From: Kluyvera sichuanensis
GTDB taxonomy: Bacteria; Pseudomonadota; Gammaproteobacteria; Enterobacterales; Enterobacteriaceae
DNA length: 64,000 nt
NCBI RefSeq assembly: GCF_014218705.1
Contig: NZ_JABBJF010000012.1
Coordinates: 46,632-110,631 of the forward strand
Direction of reading: 5' to 3'
Below the pieces are notes generated by a model, which was not told where the DNA came from, searched no databases, and worked only from the letters and a program-made list of their open reading frames with translations. Positions 31,154 to 40,521 of this stretch are shown in pieces. Each line of letters begins with the position of its first letter. The first letter of the stretch is position 1. Made by a program: the position numbers and the translations under genes.

Positions 31154-31843
31154 CTACTCCGCACTCACCTTATCAAACTCTTCGCACCCGGTATCAAACC
31201 CTTCCGTGCAACTCAGGTTCAACCACTGCAATGCTTTCTGTTTGTTCTGCGGGATAAACCCTTTCTCGCCGCTCAGGAACATCATCCCGGCCCAGTACTC
31301 GGCATAGCCGGTGCGAGAGAGTGCGGAACTGTTTTTGAAGTAGTCCGTCGCCTTTTCGTCATCTTCCTTCACGCCCACGCCGTTGGCGTAAATCAGCCCC
31401 AGCAGCATCTGCGCATCCACCGCGAAATCGCTCTCGGCGTTCATTGATGCCTGCTGGAGTAGCGTAATCGCCCGCGGGTAGTCGGTTTGCCCCGCCTGGC
31501 TGTTGATAAGAATACGCGCCAGGATCACTTCACCGGCACGGCTGCCCGCCTTGACGGCTTTCTCGGCCAGCGCTTTGGCTTCGGTATAGTCGAGGCTTAC
31601 CGGGTTAGTGATTTTAATCTGCGCCAGCAGGGCGCAGGCATCGGCATCGCCGCTGTCGGCGGATTTTTGTGCCCAGAATTCAGCTTTACTCAGGTCGCCG
31701 GAGCTAAACCAGGTATCGGCCAGATAGTATTGCGCCCGTGCGTCTCCCGCTTCGGCGGCTTTCAGGTATTGGCTGCCCGGCTCGTCGGCGTACGCTGACA
31801 GCGCCGTCAGGCATAACCATAATAATGCAAAAAGTCGTGTCAT
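31154..31843 (-). CDS. yjcO: Sel1-repeat periplasmic protein YjcO
   Basis: 229 residues, the E. coli length. Signal peptide MTRLFALLWLCLTALSAYA is followed by Sel1-like (TPR-type) helical repeats: YLKAAEAGDARAQYYLADTW, AEFWAQKSADSGDADACALL, AKALAEKAVKAGSRAGEVIL, AQMLLGLIYANGVGV and YWAGMMFLSGEKGF. Such repeats bind partner proteins; the partner is unknown. It lies downstream of fdhF on the same strand but behind a strong terminator, so it is probably separate. Confidence 0.9.
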   Translation of the reverse strand: MTRLFALLWLCLTALSAYADEPGSQYLKAAEAGDARAQYYLADTWFSSGDLSKAEFWAQKSADSGDADACALLAQIKITNPVSLDYTEAKALAEKAVKAGSRAGEVILARILINSQAGQTDYPRAITLLQQASMNAESDFAVDAQMLLGLIYANGVGVKEDDEKATDYFKNSSALSRTGYAEYWAGMMFLSGEKGFIPQNKQKALQWLNLSCTEGFDTGCEEFDKVSAE

Positions 31844-31893
31844 CTTATTATGTAGGTAGTCGAGGAAGGGGGCAGTATAAAGAGATTGGCAGG

Positions 31894-31923
31894 ATAAAAA
31901 AACGCCCCCGAATGGGGGCGTTG
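31894..31923 (-). terminator. Rho-independent terminator of fdhF
   Basis: On the minus strand AACGCCCCC-ATTC-GGGGGCGTT is followed by a run of T, starting 12 bases after the fdhF stop. Confidence 0.93.
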
Positions 31924-31935
31924 AAACGAGTCCGC

Positions 31936-34083
31936 TTAGCCCATTGCGCTTTCGCGCAGTCCGGCCTTCAGCTTCGTATACTCATCAATAACATACTGCT
32001 CAGCGGCACGCTGGTCGGCAATCGGCTCAACGTTCACGGCGCAGTATTTATACTCAGGCGTTTTGGTAATCGGGCTTAAGTTCTCGGTTACCAGCTCATT
32101 ACAGGCCCCAATCCACCACTGGTAGGTCATGTAAATCGCGCCTTTGTTCGGACGATCGCTCACTGCGGCACGGGTGATGACGCGGCCTTTGCGGGAGTTC
32201 ACCCACACTAGCGCTTCATCTTCAATGCCTAAACGCGCCGCATCAGCGGTGTTGATCTGGGCATAGCCCGGTTCATCCGCCAGTGCTGCCAGCGCCGCAC
32301 AGTTACCGGTCATCGAACGGCAAGAGTAGTGGCCAACTTCACGCACCGTCGACAGTACCATCGGATACTGCTCGGTCAGCTTGTCGATTGGCGCTACCCA
32401 GTCGCAGGTGAAGAACTGCGCCATACCGTTCGGGGTGTCGAACTTCTCTTTAAAGAGGTAAGACGTCCCCTGATCGGCATCGCCGGTATCACGGCAAGGC
32501 CACTGGATATAGCCCAGTTCGCCCATTTTTTCGTAGGTGGCACCGTAGAAATCCGGGCACAGATTACGCAACTCATCCCAGATTTCCTGGGTGTTGTTGT
32601 AGTGCATCGGATAGCCCATGCGGGTCGCGATTTCACTGATAATCTGCCAGTCGGTTTTCAGATCCCACTTCGGCTCAACGGCTTTATAGAAGCGCTGGAA
32701 ACCACGGTCAGCGGCCGAGAAGACGCCTTCATGCTCGCCCCATGACGTAGACGGCAGGATGACGTCTGCGGCAGCAGCGGTTTTGGTCATGAAGATATCC
32801 TGGACGATAACCAGTTCCAGATCTTCGAAGCCTTTACGTACCGCGGAGAGCTCTGCGTCGGTCTGTAATGGATCTTCACCCATAATGTACGCGGCGCGAA
32901 CTTCGCCATGCCCGGCACGGTGCGGCAGTTCGCTGATGCGATAGCCGGTATGTGCTGGCAGGCTTTCTACGCCCCAGGCTTTGGCGAATTTCTCGCGGTT
33001 AGCCGGGTTGTTCACGTACTGATAGCCCGGATAGGTATCCGGCAGTGCGCCCATATCGCAGGCACCCTGAACGTTGTTCTGACCGCGAACCGGGTTCACG
33101 CCCACGCTTGGCTTACCGAGGTTACCGGTCAGCATGGCGAGGCTGGTCAGCGAACGGACGGTTTCCACGCCCTGATAGAACTGGGTAACACCCATGCCCC
33201 ACAGGATGGCCGCGCTTTTCGCACCGGCATACATACGCGCACACTGACGAATTTCCTGCGCGCTGACGCCAGTAATCGCTTCGACGGACTCCGGCGTATA
33301 GCCTTCGACAATCTTGCTGTACTCTTCAAAACCTTCGGTACGGCTGGCGACGAACGCTTTGTCGTACAGGTTTTCTTCAATAATGACATGACCTATGGCG
33401 TTGAGCAGCGCGATATTCGAGCCGTTTTTCAACGCGATATGCATATCGGCAATGCGCGCGGTTTCAATTTTGCGCGGATCGCAGACGATGATTTTCGCCC
33501 CTTTACGTTTGGCGTTAATCACGTGATTCGCCACGATAGGGTGGGAATCAGCCGGGTTGTACCCGAAGATAAAGACTAAGTCAGTGTCATCAATTTCGTT
33601 GATGGCATTGCTCATTGCGCCGTTACCGACCGATTGGTGCAGACCTGCAACCGAAGGGCCGTGTCAGACGCGTGCGCAGCAGTCGACGTTGTTAGTACCA
33701 ATCGCCGCACGCGCAAATTTTTGCATGACGTAGTTTGTTTCGTTACCCGTTCCGCGTGAGGAACCGGTAGTCTGAATGGCATCCGGGCCGTATTTCGCTT
33801 TGATCGCGTTCAGGCGATCGGCCACGTAATTCAGCGCTTCGTCCCAGGAGACGGATTCCAGCTTGCCGCCACGTTGGCGACGGATCATTGGGGTTTTCAG
33901 GCGTGGCGTCAGGATCTGGGTATCGTTAATAAAATCCCAGCCATAATAGCCTTTCAGACACAGGGTACCCTGGTTGGTTTTCCCCTGAGCCGCCTCTGCC
34001 CGGACGATTTTTCCGTTATCGACCACCAGGTTGATTTTGCAACCTGATGCGCAATACGGGCAAACCGTGACGACTTTTTTCAT
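31936..34083 (-). CDS. fdhF: Formate dehydrogenase H, selenocysteine-containing
   Basis: 715 residues, one gene read through an in-frame UGA (33664-33666) as selenocysteine 140; the two halves are not a frameshift. FdhF oxidises formate to CO2 in the formate hydrogenlyase complex. Visible are the [4Fe-4S] ligands CPYCASGC and CLKGYYGWD near the N-terminus, Lys44 in that loop, the Sec in NVDCCARV-U-HGPS, and the molybdopterin-binding segments GYNPADSHPIVANH, GMGVTQFYQG, MGEDPLQTDAE and the C-terminal QWWIGACNELVTENLSPI. A SECIS hairpin follows the UGA. The upstream sigma-54 promoter implies FhlA control under fermentation. Confidence 0.97.
33625..33666 (-). promoter_or_regulatory. SECIS element for selenocysteine insertion in fdhF
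   Basis: Immediately after the UGA, the mRNA contains the hairpin GGTTGCAGGTCTGCACC with an apical GGUCU loop and bulged U, nearly identical to the E. coli fdhF element that binds SelB. The lower stem closes toward CGGTCGG. Position and sequence both support recoding. Confidence 0.93.
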
Positions 34084-34133
34084 CGGTCTCGCTCCAGTTA
34101 ATCAAATCGCGCATACGCGCTGTCGCCCTCAGT

Positions 34134-34151
34134 ATGCATCTTTTATGCCAC
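34134..34151 (-). promoter_or_regulatory. Sigma-54 promoter of fdhF
   Basis: On the minus strand TGGCAT-AAAAG-ATGCAT gives the -24 GG and -12 GC spacing of sigma-54 promoters, about 50 bases before the fdhF ATG. It resembles the E. coli fdhF promoter. Confidence 0.8.
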
Positions 34152-34218
34152 TTTTTTATTGTGGGCATTCCCTGATAATACGGCTGATTTTTGGACAAAA
34201 CGCTGACGAAAAACAGGC

Positions 34219-34240
34219 TGTCGTCATATTTGACGTGTCG
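34219..34240 (-). promoter_or_regulatory. Candidate FhlA upstream activating site
   Basis: TGTCGTCATATTTGACG followed by TGTCG places repeated TGTCG/TGACG elements about 95 bases upstream of the -12 element, the distance expected for an enhancer bound by FhlA. Pattern and position only. Confidence 0.4.
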
Positions 34241-34279
34241 AAGGGAAAAACGGGTGACGTTGTTGGGAGGAGAACCGAT

Positions 34280-34361
34280 CCCGGAGTCGGCGCTGGCGCG
34301 CCTCGTCCGGGCTACCTGATATTGGCACTCGTAGCCCGGCCGAGCAGCGCGACGCCGAGGC
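34280..34361. repeat. Intergenic palindromic repeat, GTAGCCCGGCC family, copy 5
   Basis: Left arm CCCGGAGTCGGCGCTGG...CGTCCGGGCTAC and right arm GTAGCCCGGCCGAGCAGCGCGACGCCG, around CTGATATTGGCACTC. Its arms diverge more than in the other copies. It lies between mdtP and the fdhF promoter region. Confidence 0.7.
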
Positions 34362-34370
34362 AGTTCCGGC

Positions 34371-35825
34371 CTACTTAACCGGCGCGGCCTGATAACCGCC
34401 GCCCAGCGTTTTAATCAGCTGAATCCCCTGCACTACGCGCTGGGTGTCGAGCATCAGCAGCGACATCTCTTCCGCCAGCACCGGCAGGCGCGCTTCGGTG
34501 GCTTGCAGTCGGCTGCCGAGCCCACGGCTGAAGGCGGCTTCGGCGGCGCTTTGGCTATAACGGGTGGCATCGACGCGTTCGGCCTGCATTGTGCGCTCAT
34601 CGTTCAGCGTTTGCAGACGCGTACCGCCGATCGCCACGTCGCGAACGGCGTTAAGGACCGACTGGTTGTAGCGTTCAATCAGCATATTGCTGCCCGCGCG
34701 CGCGTTTTTCAGGTTGGCGTTCAATCGCCCGCCGTCGAACAGCGGCAGACGCAGGCCGGGGATGACGTTAATCTGCCGACTGGTGCTCTTGAACAGCTCG
34801 TCAATATGGATGGCGTCCAGCCCGAAGAAGACCTTGAGGTCGAAGCTTGGGTAGAACAGCGCCCGTGCTGCCTCCACCTGATCGAGCGAGGCCTGCACGT
34901 ACCAGCGCATGGCCTGCAAATCTGGGCGGCGCGCGAGCAGATTGTAAGAGAGCATCGGCGGGATACCCACCTGCACCTGCGGCAGCACCGTTGGTTTTAT
35001 CTCCGTCAGCTCGTTCGCCTCTGCGCCCATCAGCGCCCGCAGCGATTCGCGAGTCTCTTTGATTTGCCCTTTGACGGCGGCTATCTGCTTATCCACTGCC
35101 AGCATCTGCGCGCGCGCGCCGTGATAAGGCACTTTCGCCTCCAGCCCCTGCGCGACTTTGCTCTGGTGCGCTCGCACCGCGTAGTCAATGACGTCGTGGG
35201 TTTGCTGCAGCAGGTCGAGCATCTGGTCGTTCGCCTGAATACTGTAATAAAGCTGCGCTACGCCGGTCGACAGCGCCAGTTCTACCGCCGCCGTTTCGGC
35301 CAGCGCAGCGTTTTGCGCGCCAATGGCCGCCGAGACGGCAGAGCGGTGTACGCCCCATAGATCGAAATCCAACCCGGCCACCAGGCCGACGGTCGCTTCG
35401 GTGTAGTAAGGGCCGTCCATGCCCAGGCGCGGCGCGTCCAGGGCGTAGGGGCCGAGGAAGCCGTTGGCCGACGCGCGCTGGCGGTTAACCATCCCCAGCG
35501 CCGCCATCTGTAGCCGCGACCCGGCCTCGAGTAAATCGGCCTGCGACTGCACTTTCTCTTCGCGTAGCCGGGCTTCGGCTAGCGTGTGCGACCCGGTCAG
35601 CGTTTTTTCAATCAGCGCCGTGAGCTGTGGGTCATTAAACTGCTGCCACCACTGCGCCTGCGGCCAGCCCTGGCTGGCGAGATGGATATCGTCAGCCAGC
35701 GTTATCTGCCCCGGCTGCAGCTGTGAATGGGGGGCGGAATCGCTGCGGATTAGCGCGCAGCCGGAGAGCGTAGCGGTGCTGCTCAACAGGCTACACAGCA
35801 GGATGCGAAAAAGGGTTCGGGTCAT
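34371..35825 (-). CDS. mdtP: Outer-membrane efflux lipoprotein MdtP (RND-type OMF)
   Basis: 484 residues from the ATG at 35825. Lipoprotein signal MTRTLFRILLCSLLSSTATLSGC, with lipidation cysteine 23. Two OEP (TolC-like) domains follow (DDIHLASQGWPQAQWWQQFNDPQLTALIEKTL; RRPDLQAMRWYVQASLDQVEAARALFYPSFDL). It forms the outer-membrane channel of the MdtNOP efflux system. Its start overlaps the mdtO stop by four bases. An upstream in-frame extension lies inside mdtO and has no signal sequence. Confidence 0.93.
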   Translation of the reverse strand: MTRTLFRILLCSLLSSTATLSGCALIRSDSAPHSQLQPGQITLADDIHLASQGWPQAQWWQQFNDPQLTALIEKTLTGSHTLAEARLREEKVQSQADLLEAGSRLQMAALGMVNRQRASANGFLGPYALDAPRLGMDGPYYTEATVGLVAGLDFDLWGVHRSAVSAAIGAQNAALAETAAVELALSTGVAQLYYSIQANDQMLDLLQQTHDVIDYAVRAHQSKVAQGLEAKVPYHGARAQMLAVDKQIAAVKGQIKETRESLRALMGAEANELTEIKPTVLPQVQVGIPPMLSYNLLARRPDLQAMRWYVQASLDQVEAARALFYPSFDLKVFFGLDAIHIDELFKSTSRQINVIPGLRLPLFDGGRLNANLKNARAGSNMLIERYNQSVLNAVRDVAIGGTRLQTLNDERTMQAERVDATRYSQSAAEAAFSRGLGSRLQATEARLPVLAEEMSLLMLDTQRVVQGIQLIKTLGGGYQAAPVK

Positions 35826-37777
35826 GATGGGGTGGCTCCTTGCGCCTGTTCCCCGGCGCGTTCGGCCGGGGAGGTCCAATCGGGTAAACGGGCTATTTGC
35901 TGCGCGACGCGCTGTGCGGGTTCGCTCTGCTGCGGTGAGAGCGGCGGGGCGGAGGCGATACCCTGCGCCAGCGCGGCGGCATACTGCTCCAGCGCTTCGG
36001 CAAGCGCCGGTTCCGGTGCCTCAGCACCATCCCAGGCGTAGAGGATCTCGCGGCCCGAACGAATCACGCTCTGACAGTGAGCAAGATGGGTGGCTTGATG
36101 GGGTTCCAGCGCCACGCGCTCGCCCATCTCCTCACAGGCATTAAAGGCCGCGTGGCAGCCAATGCGCAGCTTGAGATAGTCACGCTGCGTTGCCGGAGAT
36201 TGCTGCGGAAGGCGCAGCAGTTTGCCGAGCATCCCTAACGCACCAGCCTGCTTGTGCCGCAGAGGGACGGCTTCACTTTCCGGCCAGATAAAGGTGTAGA
36301 TAACGGCGGAGACGGCGGTGCCAATCAGGATCCCGACGGCGCGATCGCGGATCTCCGCCAGATCGTAGGCCGGGCCATAAACGTTCTCGATCGTGGCAAG
36401 CGCGAAAGTGACGATCATCTGGGTGCCAATATAGGACGATCGTTCCGATCCGGTCGCTATCCAGGCGCCAAACAGGAAGATAGGCGCCAGTACGGCGAGC
36501 AGTTCAACGATGCCGTCCAGCCACGGCATAATGGCGATCGTCACCAGCAGCGCCAGCAGTGCGCCGGCCAGCGCGCCGCCGAAGCGCAGCGCCATTTTCT
36601 GGTAGGAAGAGCCGATGCTGGGATTGGCGACAATAATGCAGGTCAGCATACAGGTGTGAATGCCTTCCCAGTCGACGCCGGAATAGAAGATAAAGCAGAT
36701 CAGGCAGGCCAGCAGCGTTTTGAGGGCATAACGCAGGTAGGCCGGGTTGGTAAAGGCATCCGCGACGAATGACGGCGCTTTGACGGCGGGCGATGGCGGC
36801 GTGTTGGGGTCCATCAGGCCAAGCTGGCGCAGCTGCTCGCAGAGATTCTCCAGCCCGCAGGCCTTTGCCGCTGCGCGTTCCTCGGCGCTGAGCTGCCATG
36901 CGCTTTGCCACGGTTTACCTTCGGTGATTGACTGCCGCAGTGAGAGGATTTCCGCCCTCAGCCGTGCGACGAACGCCGGGGCTGGCGCGGCAGTGGCGGC
37001 ATCGTAGCGGTTCAGCGTGCTGTACAGATAGCTCACGGTATTGACGCCGTTTTGCCACCAGGCGCAGTGTGCTTTCCAGCCAGCATCATCGGCCATACAG
37101 AAAACATTCAGCTTTTGCAGCGCCAGAATTTCCCGCTCGACGTCGGTTTCCGCCCGCGGTGCGCCTTCGCCTGCCAGCCGTTTGAGGGCGTCATCCAGCC
37201 GGGCGCAGAGCGCTTCTCGCATCTGGCTTCCGGCACGGCTGGGGAACCACAACACGCCCATCAGCACCATCAGCAGCGTAGGGTACAGGCCCACCACGAT
37301 GCACCACAGCGTCAGGCGCATCACCACTTCGGGATAGTCGAGCATGCCGGGAAAGCTCTGACCGTAAATGGCGACGATAGCCACCGCGAAGAAGACCAGC
37401 CCTAGCCGATGGGTGCGCATCATAAACATGCAGCCCAGCAGGATAAGGCTGGCGATGATAAGGCGCACCAGCGGGTAGCCGTAGGCCCATTTGTAGATCA
37501 GAAACAGGCTGCCAATCTCCAGCACCGTGGCGACGACAAACAGTATCGCCACGAATTTGGTGTAAAACGCGTTCGATTGAATGCCATAGAACAGCACCGC
37601 TAGCGAAACGGCGAGAAACGGGATTTCGAAGGTCATCGAGATAAGCACGACCAGCAGGCAGCCAATCCACAGCTGCAGCGTCTGTGACAACCGGCCGGGA
37701 CGACGCTCGCTCAGCTCCTTATGGAAAAACGCCAGCAGCCTGACCAGCGGCAGCGGCAGGTAATGGAGCGCGTTCAT
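35822..37777 (-). CDS. mdtO: MdtO, FUSC/aromatic acid exporter family inner-membrane protein
   Basis: 651 residues. Two blocks of membrane helices (about residues 40-175 and 355-500) flank a soluble domain, as in the FUSC/DUF2955-type exporters related to AaeB. Typical segments are FFHKELSERRPGRLSQTLQLWIG, SGVDWEGIHTCMLTCIIVANP and ATGSERSSYIGTQMIVTFALA. It partners MdtN and MdtP in export of aromatic or dye-like compounds. It is about 30 residues shorter than E. coli MdtO; the shortening falls mainly in the C-terminal soluble part. One-base stop/start overlap with mdtN. Confidence 0.92.
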   Translation of the reverse strand: MNALHYLPLPLVRLLAFFHKELSERRPGRLSQTLQLWIGCLLVVLISMTFEIPFLAVSLAVLFYGIQSNAFYTKFVAILFVVATVLEIGSLFLIYKWAYGYPLVRLIIASLILLGCMFMMRTHRLGLVFFAVAIVAIYGQSFPGMLDYPEVVMRLTLWCIVVGLYPTLLMVLMGVLWFPSRAGSQMREALCARLDDALKRLAGEGAPRAETDVEREILALQKLNVFCMADDAGWKAHCAWWQNGVNTVSYLYSTLNRYDAATAAPAPAFVARLRAEILSLRQSITEGKPWQSAWQLSAEERAAAKACGLENLCEQLRQLGLMDPNTPPSPAVKAPSFVADAFTNPAYLRYALKTLLACLICFIFYSGVDWEGIHTCMLTCIIVANPSIGSSYQKMALRFGGALAGALLALLVTIAIMPWLDGIVELLAVLAPIFLFGAWIATGSERSSYIGTQMIVTFALATIENVYGPAYDLAEIRDRAVGILIGTAVSAVIYTFIWPESEAVPLRHKQAGALGMLGKLLRLPQQSPATQRDYLKLRIGCHAAFNACEEMGERVALEPHQATHLAHCQSVIRSGREILYAWDGAEAPEPALAEALEQYAAALAQGIASAPPLSPQQSEPAQRVAQQIARLPDWTSPAERAGEQAQGATPS

Positions 37778-38808
37778 TATTGTGACTCAAGGCTGGCAAC
37801 CGCCGACGCGCCGATGCGGAACATGTCAGCGTCCGGGTTATCGACCATGATTTTCACCGGGAAGCGCTGGGCCACGCGCACCCAGTTGATGGAGCGGGAG
37901 ACGCGCGGCAGGCCGCCGAGCACGATGCCGCCGTCGTCTGGCAGCACGCCGAAGCCAATGGAATCGACCTTGCCGGTAAACGTTTTGCCGCTGTCGCTCA
38001 TCAGGCGCAGGGTGGCGGGGGAACCCGCGTGGATGTTGCTTAGCTCGGTTTCACGGAAGTTGGCAATCACGTACCAGTGGCGGGTGTCGATGAGGGTGAA
38101 AATAGGGCGCATGGCGGAGGCGAACTGCCCGATGGAGGTTTTCAGCGATACCACGCGGCCGTCGAACGGCGCGCGCACGGTGGCCATCTCGAGGTGCAGT
38201 TTAGTCAGCGCGATATCCGCTTCTACTGCCACACGCTGGGCGACCAGCGCATCCACGCCGCTGACGGCGCTGGCGGCCTGCTGCGCCTGCAGCAGCACGG
38301 CGTTGAGATCGGCTTCGCTGGCGCGCTGCGCGGTGCGCGCACGGTCAACGTCTTCCGCCGAGACAAAACCCTGCGATAGCAGCGGTTCGGTGCGGCGCAG
38401 CGTGTCGCTGGCGAGTTTAGCCGCTGCGCGCGCTTTGCCGACGGACGCCTCAACGGAGCCCGCCGCAAATTTTTGCGCATCGACGCTGCGCTGGGTCAGC
38501 ATGATCTGTTTATCCAGCGCCGCCAGTGAGGCTTCGGCCTTTGCCAGATTGGCCTCATAAGGGCGAGGGTCGATGCGGAAAAGCAGATCGCCCTGCTTGA
38601 CCTGCTGGTTATCGTGCACCGCCAGTTCAATAATGCGCCCGCTCACTTCCGGGACCACGTCGATAGTGTCGGCAGCGGCATAGGCATCGTTAGTTGAAGG
38701 CGCGCTATCAATACGCCAGATAACCCAGATCAGGACAATTAACGCGAGCAGCGTCAGCGCCAGGGCCGGTATTTTGTTGCGAAGAGTTTTATTCTGCGAG
38801 CTTTCCAT
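37777..38808 (-). CDS. mdtN: MdtN, membrane fusion protein (HlyD family)
   Basis: 343 residues, the E. coli length. One N-terminal transmembrane helix (about residues 13-31: ALALTLLALIVLIWVIW) is followed by a biotinyl-lipoyl-like domain (VDVVPEVSGRIIELAVHDNQQVKQGDLLFRIDP), a coiled-coil hairpin (about residues 80-190) and a beta barrel (VRAPFDGRVVSLKTSIGQFA). It bridges MdtO and MdtP across the periplasm. First of three tightly overlapping genes. Confidence 0.94.
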   Translation of the reverse strand: MESSQNKTLRNKIPALALTLLALIVLIWVIWRIDSAPSTNDAYAAADTIDVVPEVSGRIIELAVHDNQQVKQGDLLFRIDPRPYEANLAKAEASLAALDKQIMLTQRSVDAQKFAAGSVEASVGKARAAAKLASDTLRRTEPLLSQGFVSAEDVDRARTAQRASEADLNAVLLQAQQAASAVSGVDALVAQRVAVEADIALTKLHLEMATVRAPFDGRVVSLKTSIGQFASAMRPIFTLIDTRHWYVIANFRETELSNIHAGSPATLRLMSDSGKTFTGKVDSIGFGVLPDDGGIVLGGLPRVSRSINWVRVAQRFPVKIMVDNPDADMFRIGASAVASLESQ

Positions 38809-38827
38809 GAGCGCATCTCAATGTGAG

Positions 38828-39103
38828 TTAGAAAAAGACCAGCCAGACCAGCATGGAGTAAAGAGCAAAGAGGGCGGTATAAATCACGCTGGCCAATGCC
38901 AATGAGGGGTATCGATTAAGGATAATTCGCCGTGAAATAAGCGTGAGGATAACGCCGATAATAAGACAGAACAGCCAGCCAGGGTAATAGGCGCCAATGA
39001 CCGGGATGGCGGGGGATAACGAACACCCCGTCAGCCCTAGCGCAGGCATCAGCCAGGCCATTTTTTCTAGCGCTATCCTAATCCTGGATTTTATGATTTG
39101 CAT
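38828..39103 (-). CDS. ytcA: YtcA, small lipoprotein/membrane protein
   Basis: 91 residues from the ATG at 39103, the E. coli YtcA length; ATGs further upstream lack a well-placed ribosome site. N-terminal lipobox ALGLTGC with cysteine about residue 27, then the family core SLSPAIPVIGAYYPGWLFCLIIGVILTL and two hydrophobic helices. It is the first gene before mdtN (19-base gap), in the same order as E. coli. Function unknown; presumed accessory to the efflux system. Confidence 0.85.
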   Translation of the reverse strand: MQIIKSRIRIALEKMAWLMPALGLTGCSLSPAIPVIGAYYPGWLFCLIIGVILTLISRRIILNRYPSLALASVIYTALFALYSMLVWLVFF

Positions 39104-39418
39104 AATAGAATACATCCTGTGTATTTCTAACAATATTTATGATGAATATAAAATAGCCATGAGAAGAGACAGTATGGCTATTTTTTCTCAGGAGAAAAAT
39201 AGCTTTATTTTCCTATCGCATTCATAACTTATTTATATTTTATATTTCTTGTGGTCGTTATTATATTTATTATGAATTTGAATGCCGGCGGGCTTATTTT
39301 AGGCTTGTTTTGGTATCGTCTGCATCTCGCTGTTTGCTGGCTGAATTGAGATTCCTCCGCTACACCGATGGTGCACACTTGCATAACCTACCGCCAGCTC
39401 CCTGACGAGACTGGCCCT
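39104..39418. other. AT-rich divergent region between ytcA and yjdP
   Basis: 315 bases, strongly AT-rich from 39120 to 39280, holding the promoters of ytcA-mdtNOP (minus) and yjdP (plus). It contains AAAATAGCCAT (39150-39160) pairing with ATGGCTATTTT (39174-39184). It also contains GCTATTTTTTCTC (39177-39189), which can instead pair with GAGAAAAATAGC (39192-39203). No ORF is convincing. E. coli carries yjcS, the als genes and rpiB here; none is present. Confidence 0.6.
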
Positions 39419-39757
39419 ATGAAACGTTACCTCACCGCCGTATGCTTCTGCGCGCTGTCGCTGACCAGCCAGCTCGCGCATGCCGATATTATCGATGACG
39501 CCATTGGCAATATTCAGCAGGCGATCAACGATGCCTACAACCTGGGCAGCAGCGATCGCTCCAGCCGCGATCGGGATGACGACGATCGATCCTATAACGA
39601 TCGCCGCAGTACGCAGAGCAGCCAGCAATATAACGATCGTCGTCGGCAGCTTGATGACCGCCGACGCCAGCTTGACGATCGCCAACGCCAGCTCGACCAG
39701 GAACGCCGTCAGCTGTCGGACGACGAGCAGCGCCTCGACGACGATTACGACCGTTAA
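39419..39757 (+). CDS. yjdP: YjdP family secreted protein with charged heptad repeats
   Basis: 112 residues from the ATG at 39419. Signal peptide [22 protein letters not shown], then [19 protein letters not shown] and a very hydrophilic Asp/Arg/Gln tail. The tail repeats a seven-residue unit DDRRRQL about four times (from about residue 73), predicting a charged coiled coil. It matches E. coli YjdP, of unknown function, in order and ending. Its stop codon overlaps the phnP stop by four bases. The central part is unusually rich in CGATCG hexamers. Confidence 0.85.
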   Translation: MKRYLTAVCFCALSLTSQLAHADIIDDAIGNIQQAINDAYNLGSSDRSSRDRDDDDRSYNDRRSTQSSQQYNDRRRQLDDRRRQLDDRQRQLDQERRQLSDDEQRLDDDYDR

Positions 39758-40512
39758 TCCAGGCGAATTTCCATACCGTCATAGCCTGCCTCAATGCCGG
39801 GCGGCAGCAGGTGGGTCATCATCCATTCATCAAACTGGTGGCTGATATGCGTCAGGATAACGCGCGGGCAGCGGATCTCGTCGTTAAGTACCTGAATCGT
39901 CGCCAGATCGCTATGGTTGCGCGGCGTCTGCTCCCGTGGAGCGTGGCTGCAATCAATCACCATCACCTGCGGGCGATTATTGCTTAAAAAGGTCAGCGTT
40001 TTCTCCGGCAGCCCGGCGGTATCCGAGAGCCAGGCAACGCGGCTATGCGGCGTTTCCAGCAGGTAGCCAAAGGTGAGCTTCGAGTGTTCGAGCGGTACGG
40101 GCGTGACCTGCAATCCCTGCAAATCAAAGACTACGAACGGTTCCACGGTGTGGCTGAAATCCAGCAGGCCGGGATGTTTGAACAGATCGTCACAGCCCTG
40201 TTCATCCGGCGGGCCGTAGACCGGAACGGTGTCACCCACGCCCCAGCGCAGCGGAAACAGCCCCTGCACGTGATCCATATGGTAGTGGGTGAGCAAAAAC
40301 TGCTGAAAAGATCCGGCGGGCCAGCGATCGGTAAGATCGTGCAGCCCGGCGTCGATCAGGGTCACGGCATCGTTAAAGCGGACCACGCCGCTACAGGCTT
40401 TCCGCCGATACTGCGGGGCGCGTCGTGCCCGCATACAGGCCAGGCAGTCGCAGCCCCAGGCGGGCACGCCCTGCGCGCCGCCGGTACCGCTGAGGGTGAG
40501 GCTCAAACTCAT
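39754..40512 (-). CDS. phnP: Phosphoribosyl 1,2-cyclic phosphate phosphodiesterase PhnP
   Basis: 252 residues, metallo-beta-lactamase fold. The metal motif [12 protein letters not shown] near residue 76 is intact, and the extra zinc-site cysteines [13 protein letters not shown] near residue 21 are typical of PhnP. It opens the cyclic ribose phosphate produced by carbon-phosphorus lyase to ribose 1,5-bisphosphate. Last gene of the phn operon, nine bases after phnO. Confidence 0.95.
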   Translation of the reverse strand: MSLSLTLSGTGGAQGVPAWGCDCLACMRARRAPQYRRKACSGVVRFNDAVTLIDAGLHDLTDRWPAGSFQQFLLTHYHMDHVQGLFPLRWGVGDTVPVYGPPDEQGCDDLFKHPGLLDFSHTVEPFVVFDLQGLQVTPVPLEHSKLTFGYLLETPHSRVAWLSDTAGLPEKTLTFLSNNRPQVMVIDCSHAPREQTPRNHSDLATIQVLNDEIRCPRVILTHISHQFDEWMMTHLLPPGIEAGYDGMEIRLD

Positions 40513-40521
40513 ACAGCATCC

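Noticed and set aside
33616..33666. Frameshift or nonsense mutation splitting fdhF
   Set aside because: The stop is the conserved UGA for selenocysteine and is followed by the SECIS hairpin.
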